This document shows positions 52,945 through 64,000 of a stretch of DNA of 64,000 nt, one piece after another (the first letter of the stretch is position 1; each line of letters begins with the position of its first letter). The translations under genes and the position numbers were made by a program. Source of the stretch: Chloroflexota bacterium (GTDB lineage Bacteria > Chloroflexota > Anaerolineae > UBA2200 > JACIWT01); NCBI GenBank assembly GCA_014360825.1, contig JACIWT010000003.1, positions 1 through 64,000 on the forward strand. The letters are read 5' to 3'. The notes beneath the pieces are model-generated. The model was not told the DNA's origin, ran no database searches, and saw nothing but the letters and a program-made list of their open reading frames with translations.

Positions 52945-54386
52945 TACGAATCCTGCTCCAACCCAGCGATTTCCAGCCCTGCTTCCAGGATGGGCTGCAC
53001 CAAATCCTGGCGTGTGGTTTCCGTATAGATGCGGATAAGGGGTTCCGTCCCAGAGAAGCGGATGAGCAGCCAGCTCCCGTCCTCTAAGTTGAACTTGAAG
53101 CCGTCTTTAGAATCTATGTGCAACACCTTAAGTCCGGCAATCTGGTCACATCGGCAGGATTGGACACGGGAGGTTACTTCGCCCCGATCTTCAGGCGGAA
53201 AATGGACGTCTATCCGGTCGTAGTAGTGGGGCCCAACTAGCGAGTACAGATATTCGACAAGCCTGGAAGGTGACATATCTTTCCGAATCATCAGATCCAG
53301 CAGGAAGAGCCCCGCTACAATGCCATCGCGTTCGGGGATATGCCCTTTGAATCCGAAACCACCGCTTTCTTCACCGCCGAAGATCGCATCTTTCTCCATC
53401 ATCATCGGCCCTACGTATTTGAAACCCACTGGCGTTTCATAAACCGGCAGATCGTATAACTTCGCCAATTTGTTGGCCATCGCAGTCGTGGTAACAGTTT
53501 TAATGATAGGGCCGCGCATTCCTCGGACTTCAAGTAGGTAGAGCAAAAGCAGCCCGTAGACCTGCAACTGGTTGATGAAGTTGCCCTGCTCATCCATGAG
53601 GCCGATGCGGTCAGCGTCTCCGTCAGTGGCCAGCCCTGCGTTAGCCTTGTGCTCAGCGATAGCCTGGGCCAGTGCTTTGAGGTTGTGGTCAATGGGCTCG
53701 GGATGATCGAGGCCCGGGAAAAGCGGGTTGCGGACGTTGTGGATTTCAATCACTTTCGTTGTGCCATCATCCAGCAAAGTTGGGAAGTAACCCATCCCTG
53801 CGCCAAACATAGCATCTACAACAACGGTTAACCCCGCCTTTTTAATAGCCTCTACATTCACCAGCCTTTTCACTTGTTCTAAGTATGCTGGACGGGGGTC
53901 GAGGTCTCTCACGAGCCCCTTCTCACGGGCCCGCTCGAGGTCTATGTACCTCACCTGGATTTTACCCGCCTGGGTTGCGCTAATGTGCTTCTCCAAGGCA
54001 GCGACAACTTGAGGGGAGGCGCTGCCCGCGTAGTCTGGTTTGTACTTGAAGCCATTCCAGATGCCAGGATTGTGACTGGCGGTAATGATGGCAGCGCCGG
54101 CGGCCTTGCGATCCAGGATAGCCCAAGAAATGGCGGGTGTGGGCGCGGGCCGGTCACATAGATAGGCGACGATGCCGTTCCCTGCCATTACTTCCGCCAC
54201 AGCCGCGCCGAAGTTCTCGGACAAGAAGCGCGTGTCATAGCCTACTATCAGGCCGCGTTGAGTGTCGTTAGTCTCCTTCAGATACTCGGCCACAGCCTGT
54301 GCACAGATGCGCACATTCTCAAATGTGAAATCCTCAGCGATGATCGCCCGCCAGCCATCCGTGCCGAATTTGATGACCCCGCTCAT
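52944..54386 (-). CDS. Phosphohexomutase (phosphoglucomutase/phosphomannomutase family)
   Basis: The 480-residue protein has the four-domain alpha-D-phosphohexomutase layout: GTDGWRA at the N-terminus, the phosphoserine loop ITASHNPGIWNGFKYKP, metal loop TDGDADRIG, sugar loop GEESGGFG and the phosphate-binding RFSGTEPLIRIY. Start is ATG 54386 after AGGGAAAGGA; the frame to 54482 is not needed. Following gmd in the same transcript, it may form mannose 1-phosphate or glucose 1-phosphate for sugar nucleotides. Substrate preference is not fixed by what I can see. Confidence 0.88.
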   Translation of the reverse strand: MSGVIKFGTDGWRAIIAEDFTFENVRICAQAVAEYLKETNDTQRGLIVGYDTRFLSENFGAAVAEVMAGNGIVAYLCDRPAPTPAISWAILDRKAAGAAIITASHNPGIWNGFKYKPDYAGSASPQVVAALEKHISATQAGKIQVRYIDLERAREKGLVRDLDPRPAYLEQVKRLVNVEAIKKAGLTVVVDAMFGAGMGYFPTLLDDGTTKVIEIHNVRNPLFPGLDHPEPIDHNLKALAQAIAEHKANAGLATDGDADRIGLMDEQGNFINQLQVYGLLLLYLLEVRGMRGPIIKTVTTTAMANKLAKLYDLPVYETPVGFKYVGPMMMEKDAIFGGEESGGFGFKGHIPERDGIVAGLFLLDLMIRKDMSPSRLVEYLYSLVGPHYYDRIDVHFPPEDRGEVTSRVQSCRCDQIAGLKVLHIDSKDGFKFNLEDGSWLLIRFSGTEPLIRIYTETTRQDLVQPILEAGLEIAGLEQDS

Positions 54387-54397
54387 CGTCCTTTCCC

Positions 54398-56328
<1,931 letters not shown>

Positions 56329-56389
56329 TGCCCCGCCTCCGCACCCAAATTGATTCGATGCCCTTACCTTATTAAGAGTATTTCAACTT

Positions 56390-56418
56390 ATTATAGCCTG
56401 CTTTGACTAGTAACGCAA
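56390..56418 (-). promoter_or_regulatory. Promoter for rmd and the long minus-strand glycan run
   Basis: On the minus strand TTGCGT (56418-56413) and a perfect TATAAT (56395-56390) are separated by 17 bp. The -35 abuts the tail of the ahcY terminator. Confidence 0.65.
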
Positions 56419-56419
56419 A

Positions 56420-56454
56420 GCCGCCCGCGGTCTTTGCAAAGGCCCGCAGGCGGC
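56420..56454 (-). terminator. Terminator-like hairpin after ahcY
   Basis: On the minus strand a GC-rich stem (GCCGCCTGCGG with CCGCGGGCGGC, one bulge) contains the small palindrome CTTTGCAAAG and is followed by TTTGCGTTA. The T-run is weak, so termination may be partial. Confidence 0.55.
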
Positions 56455-56476
56455 AAAATAGCTCTCAAGAGCGTAA

Positions 56477-57751
<1,275 letters not shown>

Positions 57752-58957
57752 TTACCAGACGCTAAATTCGCCTCGAGAGAGGCGTTCTGTGAACTGATAG
57801 ATGTCCGTCAGTTCTCGTTCCATAATGCTGCTCACCCGCTTGTGAATGTCGCGGAGATCAGTCCCTGGTGCTAGCACAAGCTGGGCGGAGGCAATGAGAG
57901 GCTGATCAATGGGCTGACCGATTTGGCTGCACAACCAGACGTAAACTTCTGAGAGGCCTGGTACATTCTCATAAATGTCGTTCGCTATGCGATGGCTGAG
58001 CAGGCTGTAAATTTTGCCCACATGGCTGACGGGATTCTTCCCCGCTGCGGCTTCGGTGCCCATTGGTCGGTTCAGGGCGATCACGCCATTCACCTTGTTC
58101 CCGCGCCCCACTTGTCCACAGTCGCCACCCTCGGCCGAGGTGCCTAATACCGTCAGATACATCCCGTCTGCACCTCGCCCGGGAATATCAAGCGTGTTCA
58201 GATCCACGCGGATGCTGTTAAAGTTCATGTTCTTCGCAGAAATGAAATTCTGAATGGCATCATGAATCTCCTCTTTGCGGGCGAAATACCCCTTCTCGCT
58301 TTCGACAAAGCGGTCTACGAAGGCCATGGCGATGGTGAGCACCAAGTCCCGTCCGCAACGATAGCCCATCACTTTGATATCCTCGCCCGATTCGGGGAAT
58401 TTCCTCTTGAATTCTGGGGAGTTCATGTAATGCTCCACTTCCAAGACAGCCTTCTCCGTTTCAGTAAGTGGTGCATAGCCCACGGCGGCTGAGGTATCGT
58501 TTGCACCGATAACTTCCCGGTCGAAGATATCGGTCAATTCGGGTGACCCCTCTTTGATCTCGTTCTGGTAAACCACGTGGGTCTCCGGATCTACAAAACG
58601 CAGGTTTCGGCCTAACCACTGCTGGGCGGTACGAATGGCAATATCGCCCACGTCCACGCGCTTGCCTTTGTGCTCGTAAATGGCCCGATCACCGAAGACC
58701 AAGCGCATGGGCTCCTCCACGGTACCCCCACCAATGCGGGGCGAGGTCTTGCCTGCTACCAGAAGCCCTTTGTCAATATTGTGGTGCACGATGCGGCCAA
58801 AAGTCTCGCGATAGGCAGCGCACAAAGCCAGAGAAATCTCCTCGGCGATGGCGTCACAGATGGAGTCGGGATGACCAACCCCCTTTCGCTCCACAAGTTC
58901 AACCGCTTGCTGCTCGACGGGCGTCTTGTCGAGGCTCTCAACAATGATGTTTTTCAC
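57752..58957 (-). CDS. Archaeal-type S-adenosylmethionine synthetase
   Basis: The 401-residue enzyme makes SAM from methionine and ATP. It is the archaeal-type MAT (as in methanogens), not bacterial MetK: GVGHPDSICDAIAEEIS, IVHHNIDKGLLVAG, and GRGADGMYLTVLGTSAEGGD are present and the bacterial GHPDK motif is not. Start GTG at 58957 with GGAGGAG. Gene neighbours (methionine synthase, AhcY) and the SAM-I riboswitch agree with the role. Whether the genome also has a bacterial MetK is not visible. Confidence 0.92.
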   Translation of the reverse strand: MKNIIVESLDKTPVEQQAVELVERKGVGHPDSICDAIAEEISLALCAAYRETFGRIVHHNIDKGLLVAGKTSPRIGGGTVEEPMRLVFGDRAIYEHKGKRVDVGDIAIRTAQQWLGRNLRFVDPETHVVYQNEIKEGSPELTDIFDREVIGANDTSAAVGYAPLTETEKAVLEVEHYMNSPEFKRKFPESGEDIKVMGYRCGRDLVLTIAMAFVDRFVESEKGYFARKEEIHDAIQNFISAKNMNFNSIRVDLNTLDIPGRGADGMYLTVLGTSAEGGDCGQVGRGNKVNGVIALNRPMGTEAAAGKNPVSHVGKIYSLLSHRIANDIYENVPGLSEVYVWLCSQIGQPIDQPLIASAQLVLAPGTDLRDIHKRVSSIMERELTDIYQFTERLSRGEFSVW

Positions 58958-59010
58958 TTGCTCCTCCTGACTGATCAGTATGGTTGTACATTTTCTCGCA
59001 ATACGCCTAG

Positions 59011-59027
59011 GCCCTTTACAAAAGGGC
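59011..59027 (-). promoter_or_regulatory. Small hairpin between the kinase gene and MAT gene
   Basis: A perfect stem GCCCTTT/AAAGGGC with a 3-nt loop, no T-run, lies in the 93-bp gap. It may stabilise or process the operon message. Confidence 0.4.
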
Positions 59028-59050
59028 GGTGAATTTCGAACCCGAGTCTC

Positions 59051-60022
59051 TCATTTAACTGTGGTCTCTCGAAGCCGCGGGCAGTCCTTAGCCTGCGGAC
59101 AGATGACATCAAAACTAGTGAAGTTTAAGAAGTCGCTGTATCGGGACATCACATCATCCCAGGTAACCTCACGCAAGCGTTCCACACTGAAACCTTCTAC
59201 CACGAATGAGGCAACCACGCTGCCATGGATAATAGCCCGTTTGATGGAAGGAAGCGTTAGGTCACCGGTTTTTGCCAAATAACCTACGAATCCGCCGGCA
59301 AATGTATCCCCTGCTCCGGTGGGGTCCTTGATTTTTTCCAACGGATAGGCTGGGGCAAAGAAATAAGAGGCCGTTGGATCCTCGCCGTTCGCGAACAGGA
59401 CTGCGCCATATTCGCCCTTTTTGACCACCACGGCCCGGGGGCCCAGGCTGAGGATATGGCGTGCCGCGCGGATGAGACTGAAGGTATTGGCGTACTGCCG
59501 TGCTTCGGCCTCGTTCATCAACACGATATCCACCTTGGAGATGGTTTTAGTGAGTTCCTCTTTACGATAGGTGATCCAATAGTTCATTGTATCGAGCACA
59601 GTGAGTCGGGGGCAATCTACCTGGCTCAACACATTCATCTGCAGCACAGGATCAATGTTGGCCAGGAAAACGTATTCCGAGGCGCGATAGGATATGGGTA
59701 ACTTCGGATTGAAAGTGGCAAAGACATTGAGTTGCGTATCCAACGTCTCCGCAACATTCATGTCATAGCCGTAGCGACCAGCCCAACGGAAAGTTTTGCC
59801 CTCTTCTATCTGCAGGCCTTCCAAACTGACCCCTCTGGATCTAAGAAAGTCCATATACTCTTGCGGAAAATCCGTGCCCACAACGGCGACCATATTCACC
59901 TGGTCGTATAGACTAGCCGCTGTGGAAAAGTACGTGGCTGAGCCGCCCAGGACATCTTCTACCCGCCCAAAAGGCGTTTGGATAGAGTCCATGCCTACAG
60001 AGCCAACGACCAGAATACTCAA
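59051..60022 (-). CDS. PfkB-family sugar/nucleoside kinase
   Basis: The 323-residue protein has the ribokinase fold, with GGSATYFSTAA near the N-terminus and the catalytic anion-hole motif DPTGAGDTFAGG near the C-terminus. Lying between the core methionine synthase and the MAT genes and above ahcY, it could be an adenosine kinase removing the adenosine formed by AhcY, or a kinase for 5-methylthioribose or 5-deoxyribose feeding MtnA. I cannot choose from sequence. Start TTG at 60022 with GGGGGG. Confidence 0.8.
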   Translation of the reverse strand: MSILVVGSVGMDSIQTPFGRVEDVLGGSATYFSTAASLYDQVNMVAVVGTDFPQEYMDFLRSRGVSLEGLQIEEGKTFRWAGRYGYDMNVAETLDTQLNVFATFNPKLPISYRASEYVFLANIDPVLQMNVLSQVDCPRLTVLDTMNYWITYRKEELTKTISKVDIVLMNEAEARQYANTFSLIRAARHILSLGPRAVVVKKGEYGAVLFANGEDPTASYFFAPAYPLEKIKDPTGAGDTFAGGFVGYLAKTGDLTLPSIKRAIIHGSVVASFVVEGFSVERLREVTWDDVMSRYSDFLNFTSFDVICPQAKDCPRLRETTVK

Positions 60023-60035
60023 CCGACCCCCCTGA

Positions 60036-61082
60036 TCAAACGGACAGACCGTATCTACGGCGCATGACCATAGATACGCCTGCTGTGAGTTCCAACACTA
60101 AGCGCGCCACATCTTCAGAGAGTGACCCCGTACCACATGATGGTGTGACAAGCCCGGCGGCCAGTAACTTATCTCTGGACACCCCTTTATCTGCCAGCCC
60201 TTGTATGGCTTGCTCTAAGCGGTCTACCAGACTGGTGATGGTCTCACTCACGGCCTCCGTGCTCGCGGGTACAATGCCCCAGGCGATAATACCGCCCCGA
60301 TCCAGAAAGGCACTGACTTCCTCGGTGTACAGGGCGATGGTGTGCGCGTAGTTATATGCATCCAGATTGAGAATATCTATGGGTGTGGATAACAGAATTG
60401 ACCAGTCCGTATTGCCACAGCAGTGCACGCCTTTAAGTCCCTCAATACCGGCCAGGACTTCGTTTAACAAGGTGATGACCTGCTCTCGACTCAGGGAAAC
60501 GAAGGCGGACCCAAACGAGGCCATGTAGGGCTCGTCAACAAAGATAATAGTTTGAGGGACGACCTGCTGTAACTCGCGTTCCTGCCAAGAGGCCTTAAGC
60601 CGCAGGAGTTTGGCAACGGCGTCGGCTAGGATTTCGTCGTAGAGGATAGGGCGGCGGTTCTGATCCACTACCGTAAGTCCCCAACTAATGGGCCCTGTCA
60701 CCTGTCCTTTGAGCGCAATAGGCGGTGGGTCGACCGATAGGCCTTCCTCCAAAAGTACTGCTAGCCCCGCAGCGTACTTCGGGCTGATGGCAGCATAACT
60801 GAGCCTATTCTCGAGATATGCCATGTATAGGAGTTCGAGTGTTTTGTCTTTCTCCGGGCTATCGGTGTCCACGTAAATGCGTTCGTCCTCGATCACCACA
60901 CCGGGGAAACCCTCGCTGTACTGCACGTACATGTTCTCAAAAAAACTACGTCTGGGCAACTGGGGCCAACAGGGGATCTGCGGGGTGGTGCGGCGTAGAA
61001 GATCCCAGGCATCATAGGGGTTGGTGTGCGGAACACTGCCAACCGACATGGGCAGCCAGTTCGGCTCAAACTTTCTATTCAT
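60036..61082 (-). CDS. Core (folate-independent) methionine synthase, MetE C-terminal domain only
   Basis: The 348-residue protein matches only the C-terminal zinc domain of cobalamin-independent methionine synthase. Likely zinc ligands lie in [11 protein letters not shown] and TPSCGTGSL. The N-terminal folate-binding domain is missing. Such short enzymes (the Mes families, including a Dehalococcoides member) use a methyl group from corrinoid proteins or another donor. Start ATG 61082 with AGGGG five bases upstream, overlapping the mtnA stop by 8 bp. It makes the methionine for the MAT encoded two genes later. Confidence 0.82.
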   Translation of the reverse strand: MNRKFEPNWLPMSVGSVPHTNPYDAWDLLRRTTPQIPCWPQLPRRSFFENMYVQYSEGFPGVVIEDERIYVDTDSPEKDKTLELLYMAYLENRLSYAAISPKYAAGLAVLLEEGLSVDPPPIALKGQVTGPISWGLTVVDQNRRPILYDEILADAVAKLLRLKASWQERELQQVVPQTIIFVDEPYMASFGSAFVSLSREQVITLLNEVLAGIEGLKGVHCCGNTDWSILLSTPIDILNLDAYNYAHTIALYTEEVSAFLDRGGIIAWGIVPASTEAVSETITSLVDRLEQAIQGLADKGVSRDKLLAAGLVTPSCGTGSLSEDVARLVLELTAGVSMVMRRRYGLSV

Positions 61083-62154
61083 ATGCACCCCTGGAACTGT
61101 GAAGTGAATGTTTTCTCTGCGCATTGGCCACAGCGCGAGCCAATCCCTGTTCGAATGGCGGATATACGATGCCCTCCTCGGTTACAATACCCATAACATA
61201 GCGGTGCGGAGTCACGTCGAAAGCAGGATTGGCAACATGCACCCCTTCGGGAGCGATGGGTATATCGCGGATGTGCGTTACTTCCCGCGTCGCTCGCTCC
61301 TCAATGGGGATCTCGGCGCCCGTGGCTATACTCAGATCAATGGTGGAAGTGGGCGCAACGGAGTAGAAGGGCACACCGTTCTCTCGAGCCAGCACTGCTA
61401 GCGAGTAGGTGCCAATCTTGTTGGCAACATCACCGTTGGCTGCGATGCGATCCGCGCCCACAAGGATAATGTCCACCTGACCCCGGGAGATGAAATGCCC
61501 AGCCATGTTATCGGTGATCAAGGTGCAGGGGATGTTGTCACGCATTAGTTCCCAGGCTGTCAAACGCGCACCCTGGAGATAAGGTCTCGTCTCATCTACC
61601 CAGACATGAACCCGCTTGCCCTGCTCGATTGCGGCCCGCACCACACCCAACGCGGTTCCATAATCTACTGTGGCCAAGGCTCCAGCGTTGCAGTGGGTGA
61701 GAACATTAAACCCGTCCTGGATGAGGATAGCGCCGTTAGCGCCTATGCGCCGGTTAACTTCCACATCTTCATCGGCGATGCGTTGTGCTTCGACCACCAG
61801 CGCCTGGCGGATATGTTCAGGATCAGCAAAGGCCGGGTTGCGGGCTAGGTGCATCATGCGCTGAATAGCCCAGAAAAGATTGACCGCGGTGGGGCGAGTA
61901 GCGCTGAGCACCTCAGCCGCTGTATCGAGGTCTCTGATGAGAGCCTGACAACTGTTCGCCGGGCTTTGGAGGGCGGCCAATGCCAAACCATAGGCAGCAG
62001 CAGCACCAATAGCCGGCGCGCCGCGGATCTCCATTTCCTTGATGGCTTTGGCCACGCCGCGGTAGTCCCTGTATTCCAACACCGCGTACTCCTGGGGGAG
62101 CCTTCGCTGATCTATCAATTTGACAATCCCATCATGCCATTCGATACTGCGCAA
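61075..62154 (-). CDS. mtnA: Methylthioribose-1-phosphate isomerase
   Basis: MtnA isomerises 5-methylthioribose 1-phosphate in the salvage of SAM by-products, and can also act on 5-deoxyribose 1-phosphate. The 359-residue protein has [37 protein letters not shown] with the catalytic cysteine region, [17 protein letters not shown], and [19 protein letters not shown] with the catalytic aspartate. I use TTG at 62154, preceded by GGAGG at six bases; a longer frame would run into the riboswitch. mtnP and mtnB are not in the window. First gene of the operon. Confidence 0.93.
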   Translation of the reverse strand: MRSIEWHDGIVKLIDQRRLPQEYAVLEYRDYRGVAKAIKEMEIRGAPAIGAAAAYGLALAALQSPANSCQALIRDLDTAAEVLSATRPTAVNLFWAIQRMMHLARNPAFADPEHIRQALVVEAQRIADEDVEVNRRIGANGAILIQDGFNVLTHCNAGALATVDYGTALGVVRAAIEQGKRVHVWVDETRPYLQGARLTAWELMRDNIPCTLITDNMAGHFISRGQVDIILVGADRIAANGDVANKIGTYSLAVLARENGVPFYSVAPTSTIDLSIATGAEIPIEERATREVTHIRDIPIAPEGVHVANPAFDVTPHRYVMGIVTEEGIVYPPFEQGLARAVANAQRKHSLHSSRGAYE

Positions 62155-62174
62155 AATGAGCCTCCGCCGGTCAC

Positions 62175-62197
62175 AAAAAAACTCCCCGATGGGAGAG
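62175..62197 (-). terminator. Terminator of the SAM-I riboswitch
   Basis: On the minus strand CTCTCC/GGGGAG (one G-T pair) with a short loop is followed by TTTTTTT. It ends about 10 bp before the mtnA ribosome site. SAM binding should favour it. Confidence 0.85.
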
Positions 62198-62209
62198 ATG
62201 CGTCTTGAC

Positions 62210-62379
62210 AAGCACTCCCTCATCTTCCAGAGAACTACCGCTTGGACGGCAAGCCTCTGCCGGACTTGGCACCGTGATCAGGCACATCCGAACAGAAGGA
62301 ACTCAACGCGGCGCGCCTGAAATGGTTGCCGGGGTTTCACAGGGCCGGTCCCTCCACCCCTCTGGATAAGAGCACGCTT
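62210..62379 (-). promoter_or_regulatory. SAM-I (S-box) riboswitch upstream of the methionine-cycle operon
   Basis: On the minus strand the core follows the S-box consensus: CTTATCCAGAGGGGTGGAGG, GGGACCGGCCCTGTGAAACC, CCGGCAACC, GGTGCCAAGTCC, and GGAAGATGAG. P1 is about 15 bp: 62379-62365 pairs with 62224-62210 with one mismatch and several G-T pairs. The hairpin after GGCAACC (P3) is unusually long. A terminator lies just downstream. The ligand is S-adenosylmethionine (well established for the class). It controls mtnA, core methionine synthase, PfkB kinase, MAT and ahcY. Confidence 0.95.
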
Positions 62380-62411
62380 TCTCCAGTATGTAATTGCTTT
62401 AGAATAAACTC

Positions 62412-62440
62412 ATAATAGCACAGGAAGGCAGGTTTGTCAA
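62412..62440 (-). promoter_or_regulatory. Promoter of the SAM-riboswitch operon
   Basis: On the minus strand a perfect TTGACA (62440-62435) and TATTAT (62417-62412) are separated by 17 bp. The transcript would start near 62405, about 25 bp before the P1 stem. Confidence 0.8.
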
Positions 62441-62443
62441 AAA

Positions 62444-62472
62444 TTGACAGTTTAAAAAAGGGGTCATACAAT
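62444..62472 (+). promoter_or_regulatory. Promoter of ssb
   Basis: A perfect TTGACA (62444-62449) and TACAAT (62467-62472) are 17 bp apart. It is back to back with the opposite promoter; the -35 boxes are 3 bp apart. Confidence 0.8.
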
Positions 62473-62506
62473 GTATTTGACTACAAATCCGCTAAGAGGA
62501 GGGGCT

Positions 62507-62896
62507 ATGTATCAGAATACTGTGGTTGTGGGCCATCTGGGACGCGATCCCGAGATGCGATACACGCCTAAGGGTACGCCTGTGACCCAATTTACCATGG
62601 CCACCACGCGTAAATGGACAGATGCAGAGGGCAACCCGCAAGAAAAGACCACCTGGTTCCGCGTGAGCGCTTGGGGGCGTCTGGCTGAAACATGTAATCA
62701 GTATCTAAGCAAGGGACGATTGGTTCTCGTGGAGGGCGAGATTGATGCCTCGGCGTGGCAGGGGCAGGACGGCCAGCCTCGCGCCACGCTCGAACTTCGC
62801 GCCCGTAACGTGAAGTTCCTCGGTGGTCGCGGTGCTGAGGCAGCCCCTGGTGAACTGGCTGTGGGTGAGGTGGCCGAAGAAGAGATCCCCTTCTGA
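62507..62896 (+). CDS. ssb: Single-stranded DNA-binding protein
   Basis: The 129-residue protein has an OB-fold (VVVGHLGRDPEMRYTPKGTP; TTWFRVSAWGRLAETCNQYL) and a short tail that ends EEEIPF, the usual acidic tip for partner binding. The tail is much shorter than in E. coli SSB. The ATG at 62507 follows AGAGGAGGGG; the open frame from 62471 would start inside the -10 box. ssb is not flanked by ribosomal protein genes, unlike the common arrangement, so it may be a second copy. Confidence 0.93.
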   Translation: MYQNTVVVGHLGRDPEMRYTPKGTPVTQFTMATTRKWTDAEGNPQEKTTWFRVSAWGRLAETCNQYLSKGRLVLVEGEIDASAWQGQDGQPRATLELRARNVKFLGGRGAEAAPGELAVGEVAEEEIPF

Positions 62897-62992
62897 CCCG
62901 CTTGGTAGTGCGCCTACTCAGACAAAGGCAGGCCGGTTCCTCTGCTACTCTTTCTAACTGTTAACTGGCCTGAAGTTTTGGATTGCCGCATC

Positions 62993-63964
62993 ATGACGAA
63001 CCTGGGGGGAACAACCGTCCAAAAGGTAATGATCCAAGAAACCGCAAGCCGTGTGATAGACAACATTGAAAAAGTCATCGTTGGCAAGCGCGATGTCATC
63101 GAACTTGTGTTGGTGGCTTTGCTCTGCGAGGGGCACATCCTCATTGAGGATGTGCCCGGTATCGGTAAAACCACCTTGGCGAAGGCCATCGCTCGCTCCC
63201 TAGGCTGTACCTTTCAGCGCATTCAGTTCACCCCCGATCTCTTGCCTTCTGATGTGACGGGCATATCCTTTTATAACCAAAAGAAGGGCGAATTTGAGTA
63301 CCGCCCTGGCCCCATCATGTCCCAATTGGTGCTGGCTGATGAGATCAACCGCGCCACACCACGTACACAGTCGGCGTTGCTCGAGGCCATGCAAGAACAA
63401 CAGGTAACGGTGGACGGTGATACCAAACCCCTGCCTCGCCCCTTTCTTGTCCTCGCTACCCAGAATCCAATCGAACTGGAAGGTACCTTCCCTTTGCCAG
63501 AGGCGCAAGTGGATCGCTTTTTAATGAAAATTGCACTGGGCTACCCTAGTGAAGAGGATGAGAATCGCATCCTCCTTCGCTTTGAGAAGGATGACCCATT
63601 AGAGAACTTGGAACCCGTTATACAGAGCGCAGACTTGTTAGAACTCCAACGCGCTGCCAGAGACGTTCGCGTGGAGGCATCGGTGCGCGAGTACATCGTC
63701 CGTGTATGTCGTGCCACCCGAGAACACCCTTCCGTGGAATTAGGGGTGAGCCCTCGTGGGACATTGGCCTTGTACAAAACATCCCAGGCCCTGGCTGGTA
63801 TTCGCGGTCGCAACTATGTCATCCCCGATGACGTGAAACATCTGGCTCCGTATGTCCTCATTCACCGCATTATCATTAATCCCCAAACTCGGCTTCGCGG
63901 CCGCACCCCTCAAGAAGTGGTGGCCGAGATCGTGAACGCCGTCCCGGTGCCAGTGGAGCATTAA
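62993..63964 (+). CDS. MoxR-family AAA ATPase
   Basis: The 323-residue ATPase has Walker A EDVPGIGKTTLAKAIA, Walker B LVLADEINRATPRTQ, sensor 1 ATQNP (LVLATQNPIELEGTF), and the C-terminal MoxR helical domain. Such ATPases act with a VWA or DUF58 protein in assembly or activation of envelope or enzyme complexes. The start is uncertain: ATG 62993 or 63029. The stop overlaps the start of the next gene (TAATG), which begins like a DUF58 protein, supporting the pair. Confidence 0.9.
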   Translation: MTNLGGTTVQKVMIQETASRVIDNIEKVIVGKRDVIELVLVALLCEGHILIEDVPGIGKTTLAKAIARSLGCTFQRIQFTPDLLPSDVTGISFYNQKKGEFEYRPGPIMSQLVLADEINRATPRTQSALLEAMQEQQVTVDGDTKPLPRPFLVLATQNPIELEGTFPLPEAQVDRFLMKIALGYPSEEDENRILLRFEKDDPLENLEPVIQSADLLELQRAARDVRVEASVREYIVRVCRATREHPSVELGVSPRGTLALYKTSQALAGIRGRNYVIPDDVKHLAPYVLIHRIIINPQTRLRGRTPQEVVAEIVNAVPVPVEH

Positions 63965-64000
63965 TGTTCAACGAGGTGTGGCTCATTCTGGCTGGCTTTG
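63964..64000 (+). CDS. Start of the next gene (probable DUF58 partner), cut by window
   Basis: ATG at 63964 overlaps the MoxR stop. Only 12 residues (MFNEVWLILAGF) are seen, ending in a hydrophobic helix. moxR genes are usually followed by a DUF58 protein; the identity is inferred from context only. Confidence 0.45.
   Translation, partial: MFNEVWLILAGF

Noticed and set aside
62155-62223. Longer mtnA start inside the riboswitch
   Set aside because: The open frame to 62223 would translate the terminator and P1 stem and adds no family sequence; TTG 62154 has a perfect ribosome site.

Overview
The window looks like a chromosome segment of a Chloroflexota bacterium (Anaerolineae or a relative). 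This is an inference from gene content and arrangement: many multi-spanning GT39-type glycosyltransferases with extracytoplasmic beta modules, a short core methionine synthase next to an archaeal-type S-adenosylmethionine synthetase, a lar cofactor operon without larA, and secreted PA14 and repeat proteins. Most of the window is moderately GC-rich; 25.0-27.0 kb is clearly AT-rich. I saw no tRNA, rRNA or CRISPR array.

Layout. 1-4.5 kb: a transposase tail cut by the window edge, then lgt, a small membrane protein and the tldD-tldE pair. 4.6-6.7 kb: a secreted PA14/PA14/CBD-like/LGFP-like protein with its own promoter. 6.8-8.7 kb: phoB-phoR behind two strong leader hairpins. 8.8-12.1 kb (minus strand): a DUF3842-like gene followed by larE, larB and larC. 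12.1-16.4 kb: pstS-pstC-pstA-pstB, preceded by six TTAA units at 10-11 bp steps, a likely PhoB operator. 16.6-23.6 kb: small glycan genes (three GT families, two methyltransferases, one flippase-like protein). 23.6-27 kb: a scar with a decayed frame, a dead IS3-family element with intact terminal inverted repeats, and an AT-rich foreign-looking glycosyltransferase. 27.2-28.5 kb: a secreted protein made of four repeats behind a structured leader. 28.5-56.3 kb: an almost unbroken minus-strand run of 18 genes for extracellular glycan assembly: GDP-deoxyhexose synthesis, a phosphohexomutase, GT2/GT4 enzymes, five large GT39 proteins sharing a repeated module, two flippase-like proteins, two alkaline-phosphatase-superfamily enzymes, a polyprenyl-phosphate glycosyltransferase and an O-antigen-ligase-like protein. 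56.5-62.4 kb: a five-gene methionine-cycle operon (mtnA, core methionine synthase, PfkB kinase, archaeal-type MAT, ahcY) under a SAM-I riboswitch. 62.4-64 kb: ssb on a divergent promoter, a MoxR ATPase and the start of the next gene.

How it fits together. PhoB/PhoR probably controls the pst transporter through the operator array. The glycan run makes activated sugars, moves them to polyprenyl carriers, transfers them outside the membrane and polymerises or ligates the product. The methionine-cycle operon regenerates SAM from SAH and homocysteine and is switched off by SAM. The most notable items are the riboswitch-controlled operon, the PhoB array, the CTG start codon of the GDP-sugar reductase, the repeated module in five GT39 proteins, and the DUF3842-larEBC operon.
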